DNA from: Pararcticibacter amylolyticus
GTDB lineage: Bacteria > Bacteroidota > Bacteroidia > Sphingobacteriales > Sphingobacteriaceae
Direction: 5' to 3'
DNA length: 55,859 nucleotides
Assembly (NCBI RefSeq): GCF_003130405.1
Contig: NZ_QEAS01000003.1
Span: forward strand, 40,106-95,964
A model generated the notes under the pieces. That model was not told the DNA's origin. It saw only the letters and a program-made list of their open reading frames with translations, and did not search any database. Shown piece by piece: positions 51,387-55,859 of this stretch (position 1 is the stretch's first letter; every line of letters begins with the position of its first letter). A program made the position numbers and the translations under genes.

Positions 51387-52034
51387 ATGGCGGAAGAGAG
51401 CAATTTACAGTACCAGAATTCTGTTCAAACAGATGAAGGGAAGAAGACCGGGATCATTTCATACGGTGCCGGCAATATTTTTTCACTCACAGCAGCACTC
51501 GAACGTCAGAATATCCCATTCGGGATGATCTATTCACCTGAAGAGTTCGATCAGTACGACCGGTATATCATTCCCGGTGTCGGCCATGCCGGTGCTGCCA
51601 TGCAGAAACTGGAAGAAAGCCGGATGATAGAAAAAATAAAATCGACCTCAAAACCGGTCCTGGGGATATGCGTGGGAATGCAATTATTAACCGATTTTTC
51701 TGAGGAAGGAAATGCACATCTGCTGTCTATTGCCCCGCTGAGAACCAGGCATTTTGATGAAACGCTTCAGATTAAAGTGCCTCACACAGGCTGGAACAAA
51801 GTTTGCTCTCAGTTTGAAAATGAATTATTTAATGATATAAAGGATGGCACTTACTTTTATTTTGTTCATTCCTATTTTATCGAATTTAATCCTACTTTTA
51901 CACTCGCTTTTGCTGATTACGGGGTTAAATTTTCAGCGGCGTTGAAAAAAAACAATTTTTACGGAGTCCAGTTTCATCCTGAGAAATCCGGTGAAGCAGG
52001 AGAAAAAATACTCAAAAACTTTTCAGAATTATAG
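51387..52034 (+). CDS. hisH: Imidazole glycerol phosphate synthase, glutaminase subunit
   Basis: A 215-residue class I glutamine amidotransferase that feeds ammonia to HisF. Catalytic Cys95 is in LGICVGMQLL, and His197/Glu199 are in VQFHPEKSGEAG. The N-terminus GIISYGAGN is preceded by about 20 extra residues (MAEESNLQYQNSVQTDEGKK), absent from most HisH; no later ATG would keep the core intact. 24 bases after hisB and 6 before hisA. Confidence 0.94.
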   Translation: MAEESNLQYQNSVQTDEGKKTGIISYGAGNIFSLTAALERQNIPFGMIYSPEEFDQYDRYIIPGVGHAGAAMQKLEESRMIEKIKSTSKPVLGICVGMQLLTDFSEEGNAHLLSIAPLRTRHFDETLQIKVPHTGWNKVCSQFENELFNDIKDGTYFYFVHSYFIEFNPTFTLAFADYGVKFSAALKKNNFYGVQFHPEKSGEAGEKILKNFSEL

Positions 52035-52040
52035 AAACAT

Positions 52041-52790
52041 ATGTACATCATCCCTGCAATTGACATTCTGGACAAGAAAGTTGTCCGCTTGCGAGAAGGA
52101 AACTACGATCAGGCTACATTTTACGATGTAACATTGGAAGAGATGATCGAAAAGTACCAGTCGAATGGTACAGAATTCGTTCATGTTATTGATCTGAACG
52201 GAGCTAAAGGAGACTTCAGCAATCAGGAATATCTCTTCGATATCATCCACAAAACCGAAATGAAAGTTCAGTACGGTGGGGGTGTGCGCAGTATTGAGAA
52301 AGTTAAAGAACTGATCGACGCAGGAGTGCACCGGGTAATCGTGGGCACACAGGCTATCACCAACCCTGAATTTTTAACAGAGCTGAGCAAAGCAATCTGC
52401 GGAAAACAACAGTGCTCCGACCAGGTAGTAGTTGCGATAGACGTGCTTGATGAAGTGATCAAATACTCTGGCTGGATGGAAAGCTCTCCGATAAAGCTCA
52501 TGGATTATGTAGACCGTTGCTTAAATCTTGGCTTTTTCCGGTTCCTCTGCACAGACATCAATAAAGATGGAAAGCTGGGGGGAGCAGGCGTTGACCTGTA
52601 TAAGAAATTACTGGAACACTCTCCTTTTATCAAGCTTATCGCTTCAGGCGGCATCAGTTCTATGGAGGACATCAAGATATTGCATGATATTAAAGTGGAA
52701 TCATGTGTCGTGGGCAAAGCGATTTACGAAGGCATGATCTCGATAGAAGAAATCCAGGATTGGAATCTGAAATCCCTGATTTCATTTTAA
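52041..52790 (+). CDS. hisA: ProFAR isomerase
   Basis: A 249-residue TIM-barrel isomerase that opens the ribose of ProFAR to PRFAR. Visible: IIPAIDILDKKVVRLREGNYD with catalytic Asp8, VQYGGGVRSIEKVKELIDAGVHRVIVGTQA, VVVAIDV, DINKDGKLGGAGVDLYKKL and IASGGISSMEDI with the two phosphate-binding glycine loops. It is homologous to HisF, which follows. Starts 6 bases after hisH. Confidence 0.95.
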   Translation: MYIIPAIDILDKKVVRLREGNYDQATFYDVTLEEMIEKYQSNGTEFVHVIDLNGAKGDFSNQEYLFDIIHKTEMKVQYGGGVRSIEKVKELIDAGVHRVIVGTQAITNPEFLTELSKAICGKQQCSDQVVVAIDVLDEVIKYSGWMESSPIKLMDYVDRCLNLGFFRFLCTDINKDGKLGGAGVDLYKKLLEHSPFIKLIASGGISSMEDIKILHDIKVESCVVGKAIYEGMISIEEIQDWNLKSLISF

Positions 52791-52835
52791 ACCGCCGGAC
52801 ACCCATGTGTGTCCCGGCCCCCTACTTCGTTCACT

Positions 52836-53693
52836 ATGACGAATCACAGTTACAATTATAATCAGTCTGCTGCACCGCAAGCTTCTGAAAGAGAAAATGA
52901 CCTGCCGCAGGCAGATCATTTTCCTGCTATAAGCGGAGGCCTCGCCAAGCGCATCATCCCATGTCTGGATGTCAAAGACGGACGCACGGTGAAAGGTGTT
53001 AACTTTGTTGACCTTCGTGATGCCGGTGATCCGGTCGAACTGGCCTGGCAGTATTCGCAGCAAGGCGCAGACGAGCTGGTCTTTCTCGACATTACAGCGA
53101 CTCATGAGAGACGCAAAACCATGGTCGAACTTGTTAAGGCAGTTGCACGGCAGGTAAACATCCCGTTTACTATAGGCGGGGGAATAAACGAAATAGCAGA
53201 CGCCGACATTCTGCTTAACGCAGGGGCAGACAAGATATCCATCAATTCGGCGGCAGTCCGCAGCCCTGAACTGGTAAATGAGTTAGCAAATGCGTTTGGA
53301 AAACAGTTCGTGGTGGTCGCGGTAGATACCAAGAATATAAATGGCAAAAATCTCGTCCACCTGAATGGAGGACGGATTCCGACTGATATTGAAACGAAAA
53401 AATGGATTAAAGAGGTGGAAGAACGTGGTGCGGGAGAGATCCTGCTTACTTCCATGGATCATGACGGTACTAAAGGCGGATTCGACAATACGCTCCTGAA
53501 GAAGATCAATGACTCCATATCCATCCCCCTGATCGCTTCAGGAGGTGCCGGATCAGAACAGCACTTTATCGACGTTTTTAAGCTGACGAACGTGGATGCT
53601 GCCCTGGCAGCATCGGTGTTTCACTACGGCGAAATTCTGATTCCCGACCTCAAAGCGAAACTGAAGAAAGAAAACATTGAAGTAAGATTCTAG
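52836..53693 (+). CDS. hisF: Imidazole glycerol phosphate synthase, cyclase subunit, with N-terminal extension
   Basis: A TIM-barrel cyclase (285 residues from the ATG at 52836; a GTG at 52809 is also open). The core begins [22 protein letters not shown] with catalytic Asp in CLDVKDG, and continues [54 protein letters not shown] (second catalytic Asp), [14 protein letters not shown] and [16 protein letters not shown]. About 34 residues of polar sequence precede the core, whereas most HisF proteins start right at it. The extension overlaps a palindrome (52893-52923). Confidence 0.93.
   Translation: MTNHSYNYNQSAAPQASERENDLPQADHFPAISGGLAKRIIPCLDVKDGRTVKGVNFVDLRDAGDPVELAWQYSQQGADELVFLDITATHERRKTMVELVKAVARQVNIPFTIGGGINEIADADILLNAGADKISINSAAVRSPELVNELANAFGKQFVVVAVDTKNINGKNLVHLNGGRIPTDIETKKWIKEVEERGAGEILLTSMDHDGTKGGFDNTLLKKINDSISIPLIASGGAGSEQHFIDVFKLTNVDAALAASVFHYGEILIPDLKAKLKKENIEVRF
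52893..52923 (+). repeat. Palindrome within the hisF 5' extension
   Basis: GAAAATGACCTGC (52893-52905) and GCAGATCATTTTC (52911-52923) form an inverted repeat of 13 bases with one mismatch, separated by CGCAG. The CCTGC/GCAGG core resembles short interspersed palindromes of Bacteroidota genomes. Confidence 0.6.
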
Positions 53694-53695
53694 CT

Positions 53696-54208
53696 ATGTC
53701 TCTACAGTTGGAAACCGAAAGATTGATAATGAGGTGTATGCAACCAGAGGATGCAGAGTACATGTTTGATCTTAACAGTGACCCTGATGTGATCCGCTAT
53801 ACCGGTGATAAGCCCTTCAACAACATTGAAGAAGCCCTGAATCTGATCCTGAATTATGACCAGTATTCAAAATACCGGATGGGAAGGCTCAACATGTTCC
53901 TTAAATCAACAGGAGAATATATTGGTTGGTGCGGATTAAAATACCACCAGGATTCAGGAGAAACTGACATCGGATACCGGCTGAAAAAAAGTTGCTGGGG
54001 ATATGGGTACGCTACCGAGTCGGGCAAGGCTAGTCTTGCCTATGGGTTTTCTGATCTTGGCCTGCCCTCTATCGTAGGGCATGCTCTGAAAGAAAATACC
54101 GCATCGATCAGGGTGCTGGAAAAACTAGGATTGAAATATATGCAGGACACGGAGTTCGATGATGAACCCGGAGTCTTATATAAAATAACACAAACGGAAT
54201 GGAAATAG
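53696..54208 (+). CDS. GNAT-family N-acetyltransferase inside the his operon
   Basis: A 170-residue acetyltransferase of the RimJ/RimL type: LETERLIMRCMQPEDAEYMFDLNSDPDVIRYTGD, ETDIGYRLKKSCWGYGYATES (acetyl-CoA loop) and IVGHALKENTASIRVLEKLGLKY. It starts 2 bases after the hisF stop and its end overlaps hisIE by 10 bases, so it belongs to the operon. It has no known step in histidine synthesis. It could acetylate an amino group of a metabolite or protein; substrate unknown. Confidence 0.9.
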   Translation: MSLQLETERLIMRCMQPEDAEYMFDLNSDPDVIRYTGDKPFNNIEEALNLILNYDQYSKYRMGRLNMFLKSTGEYIGWCGLKYHQDSGETDIGYRLKKSCWGYGYATESGKASLAYGFSDLGLPSIVGHALKENTASIRVLEKLGLKYMQDTEFDDEPGVLYKITQTEWK

Positions 54209-54786
54209 ACTTTAATAAGGGTGATGGCCTCGTACCTGTTATCGTGCAGGACGAACAAACCCTGGAGGTTTTAATGCTCGGTTACATGAACGATGAAGCC
54301 TTCAAAAAAACATCAGAAGAAGGAAAAGTAACTTTCTTTTCCCGCTCTAAAAACAGGCTTTGGACCAAAGGAGAAGAAAGCGGAAACTATCTTTACGTCA
54401 AAAGCATCCATGATGACTGCGATCATGATACTCTGCTCATCAAGGCAAGCCCGGTTGGACCGACCTGTCATACAGGATCGAGAAGCTGCTTTTCTACCGG
54501 CTTCAATCAGAATTTCCTGTTCGAACTGGAACATATCATTGCCGACCGTTACGAGAATCCCCGCGAAGGTTCTTACGTCAATAGCCTTCAGAAAAAAGGC
54601 ATCAACAGGATTGCGCAGAAAGTAGGCGAAGAAGGCGTGGAGACGGTAGTAGCAGCGCTCAACCAAACTGAGGATGATCTCATAAACGAAGCTTCAGACC
54701 TCATGTTTCACCTGCTGGTACTCCTTAAAGAAAAGAATATCAGCCTGAAGACAATTGCTGAGAACCTTGAGAAAAGACACAAGTAA
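54199..54786 (+). CDS. hisI: Bifunctional phosphoribosyl-AMP cyclohydrolase / phosphoribosyl-ATP pyrophosphatase
   Basis: A 195-residue HisI-HisE fusion (hisIE) for steps two and three. The N-terminal cyclohydrolase has TLEVLMLGYMNDEAF, VTFFSRSKNRLWTKGEESGN and the zinc/Mg set DDCDHDTLLI followed by CHTGSRSCF. The C-terminal pyrophosphatase (about 108-195) has SYVNSLQKKGINRIAQKVGEEGVE, VVAALN and EASDLMFHLLVLL. Its ATG lies inside the GNAT gene, so translation is coupled. Last his gene of the operon; with it, all steps of the pathway are covered here. Confidence 0.95.
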   Translation: MEIDFNKGDGLVPVIVQDEQTLEVLMLGYMNDEAFKKTSEEGKVTFFSRSKNRLWTKGEESGNYLYVKSIHDDCDHDTLLIKASPVGPTCHTGSRSCFSTGFNQNFLFELEHIIADRYENPREGSYVNSLQKKGINRIAQKVGEEGVETVVAALNQTEDDLINEASDLMFHLLVLLKEKNISLKTIAENLEKRHK

Positions 54787-54871
54787 GCGGACTCCCCTTC
54801 CTCGTAGTTCGTAACCTCAGTCAATGACTGATTAGCAGGAGTTGACAGGGACCACCGATAACAGAGACACC

Positions 54872-55783
54872 ATGGAAATAAAACGTAAAGCGGCGCTTGC
54901 CGGACATCAGAACCCCATTTACACAATCGGGGCGCCGACTGATTCCGCTTTCTTTTATACTGCAGGAAATGATAAAGGGGTTGTTGAATGGGATTTTGAG
55001 AAACTCAGCCCTCTTAGAGTTCTCATACCTGTTAAGACATCGGTATATGGTCTTTACTTATCGCCCGACCGTTCTTTACTGGCTGCGGGTGAAAGAAGCG
55101 GCCAGGTAACGATCTTTGACTTCAACCAGCAAAAGATAGCAGCTAGGCTACAACCACATAGCCTTCCGGTGTTCTCACTTGGAGCAATCGTGAATAAACA
55201 GGAACTCGTTACGGCATCGGAAGATGGGACGGTTTCGGTAATCGACCTCAAAACATATTCAACAGTTTACCACTTCCGGGTGTCAGAGGAAACAGTACGA
55301 TGTATGACGGTTAGTCCCGATGAATCGCTCATCGCATTTGGTTGTAAAGACAACGGCATCAGGATTTATAATTCTTCTGATTACAGCCTGCTGAAAGTTC
55401 TGACTGCACACACGATGCCTGTAACAGCCCTCTGCTTCTCCCCTGACGGCCAATTTCTATTGTCAGGAGGCCGTGATGCAAAACTTAACATATGGCGACT
55501 GCCCTCTTATGAATTACAGGAGAGCATCACCGCCCACATGTTCGCAATCTACGATATCGTATTTCATCCCTCTCTCCCGCTCTTCGCTACTGCGAGTCAG
55601 GATAAGAGCATCAAAATCTGGAGCAGCAACACTTTTAAATTGCTTAAAATATTGAGCAGGGAAAAAGGAATCGAATCGCATACCCACTCCGTCAATAAGC
55701 TCAACTGGAATACTCCCGACGGTACCCTTCTTTCCGTAAGCGATGATAAGATGATCATTGCCTGGGAAATAGAGAGGAGTTAA
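54872..55783 (+). CDS. WD40-repeat protein (seven-bladed propeller)
   Basis: A 303-residue protein made almost wholly of seven WD40 units, for example AGNDKGVVEWDFEKL, SGQVTIFD, TASEDGTVSVID, CKDNGIRIYN, GGRDAKLNIWR, TASQDKSIKIWS and VSDDKMIIAWEI. It should form a single complete propeller and serve as a protein-binding scaffold in the cytoplasm; no signal peptide. The longest frame begins at a TTG 10 codons earlier; the ATG at 54872 is preferred. It lies 85 bases after hisIE on the same strand without a clear terminator between them, so it may be read through from the his operon. Confidence 0.88.
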   Translation: MEIKRKAALAGHQNPIYTIGAPTDSAFFYTAGNDKGVVEWDFEKLSPLRVLIPVKTSVYGLYLSPDRSLLAAGERSGQVTIFDFNQQKIAARLQPHSLPVFSLGAIVNKQELVTASEDGTVSVIDLKTYSTVYHFRVSEETVRCMTVSPDESLIAFGCKDNGIRIYNSSDYSLLKVLTAHTMPVTALCFSPDGQFLLSGGRDAKLNIWRLPSYELQESITAHMFAIYDIVFHPSLPLFATASQDKSIKIWSSNTFKLLKILSREKGIESHTHSVNKLNWNTPDGTLLSVSDDKMIIAWEIERS

Positions 55784-55811
55784 AAGTAGAAAGTTGAAAG
55801 TAGAAAGTTGA
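55784..55811 (+). repeat. Two tandem copies of a 14-base unit
   Basis: AAGTAGAAAGTTGA occurs twice in exact tandem directly after the WD40 gene stop. It may be the start of a longer intergenic repeat; the window ends 48 bases later without a further copy. Confidence 0.8.
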
Positions 55812-55859
55812 ACTTGTGATTGGAAACTGTTGGCTGACTGCGGATAGACGACTACTGAG

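Noticed and set aside
54817-54831. TCAGTC-AAT-GACTGA inverted repeat after hisIE as a terminator
   Set aside because: The stem is only 6 pairs and has no T-run, so it cannot be called a terminator; operon end is left open.

Overview
The window looks like a chromosomal segment of a Bacteroidota bacterium, probably in or near the Sphingobacteriales; genus cannot be read by eye. Pointers are a type IX secretion (T9SS) type B C-terminal domain beside a PorP/SprF protein, a TamL-type Omp85 lipoprotein, LruC lipoproteins, bifunctional hisB and hisIE, weak Shine-Dalgarno sites, and promoters of the Bacteroidota form TTTG-N18/19-TAnnTTTG. No prophage, insertion sequence, CRISPR array or rRNA gene was seen.

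Layout. 1-3.4 kb: a lipoprotein cut by the window edge, a BlaI/M56 (BlaR1-like) regulator pair with two operators, and a small hypothetical gene. 3.6-8.8 kb: EcsC-like, DUF763, prmC, ribD, a cupin, a small hypothetical protein and a Nudix hydrolase. 8.4-11.9 kb: a minus-strand thiamin salvage operon (thiM-thiE-thiD-tenA-nudix) behind a TPP riboswitch. 12-15.9 kb: aroQ, xerD, lspA and a MASE3 sensor histidine kinase. 16-40.8 kb: an envelope-rich stretch with an AsmA-like protein, three LruC lipoproteins, an 1805-residue PKD protein with a T9SS type B tail, PorP/SprF, a small secreted protein, a beta-barrel protein, a patatin-barrel fusion and TamL; an oxidoreductase and a DinB protein sit among them. 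40.8-46.6 kb: a SPOUT RNA methyltransferase, tRNA-Cys with a 59-residue gene directly behind it, an AAA/DUF4143 ATPase, pyrD, mnmD and a BaiN-like flavoprotein. 46.7-54.8 kb: the histidine operon hisG-D-C-B-H-A-F-(GNAT)-IE, preceded by a canonical promoter and a 15-codon His-rich leader peptide with hairpins. 54.9-55.8 kb: a seven-repeat WD40 protein.

How the parts work together. Two biosynthetic operons carry visible cis control: a riboswitch for thiamin salvage and an apparent translation-coupled attenuator for histidine. The 18-41 kb region encodes a surface-protein neighbourhood: secreted or lipid-anchored proteins (LruC trio, giant PKD protein) next to outer-membrane barrels that could export, anchor or assemble them. 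That functional link is inferred from gene order and domain types.

The most notable signals are the His leader peptide, which is too short for ordinary gene calling; the tRNA-Cys/small-protein transcription unit; the BlaR1-like protein whose C-terminus is a run of exact 23-residue repeats; the Nudix gene in the TPP-riboswitch operon; and the LruC family expansion. Several likely gene starts lie inside the longest open frame (BlaI, ThiM, ThiE, ThiD, LruC2, TrmH, the PKD protein, WD40) and are corrected in the entries.
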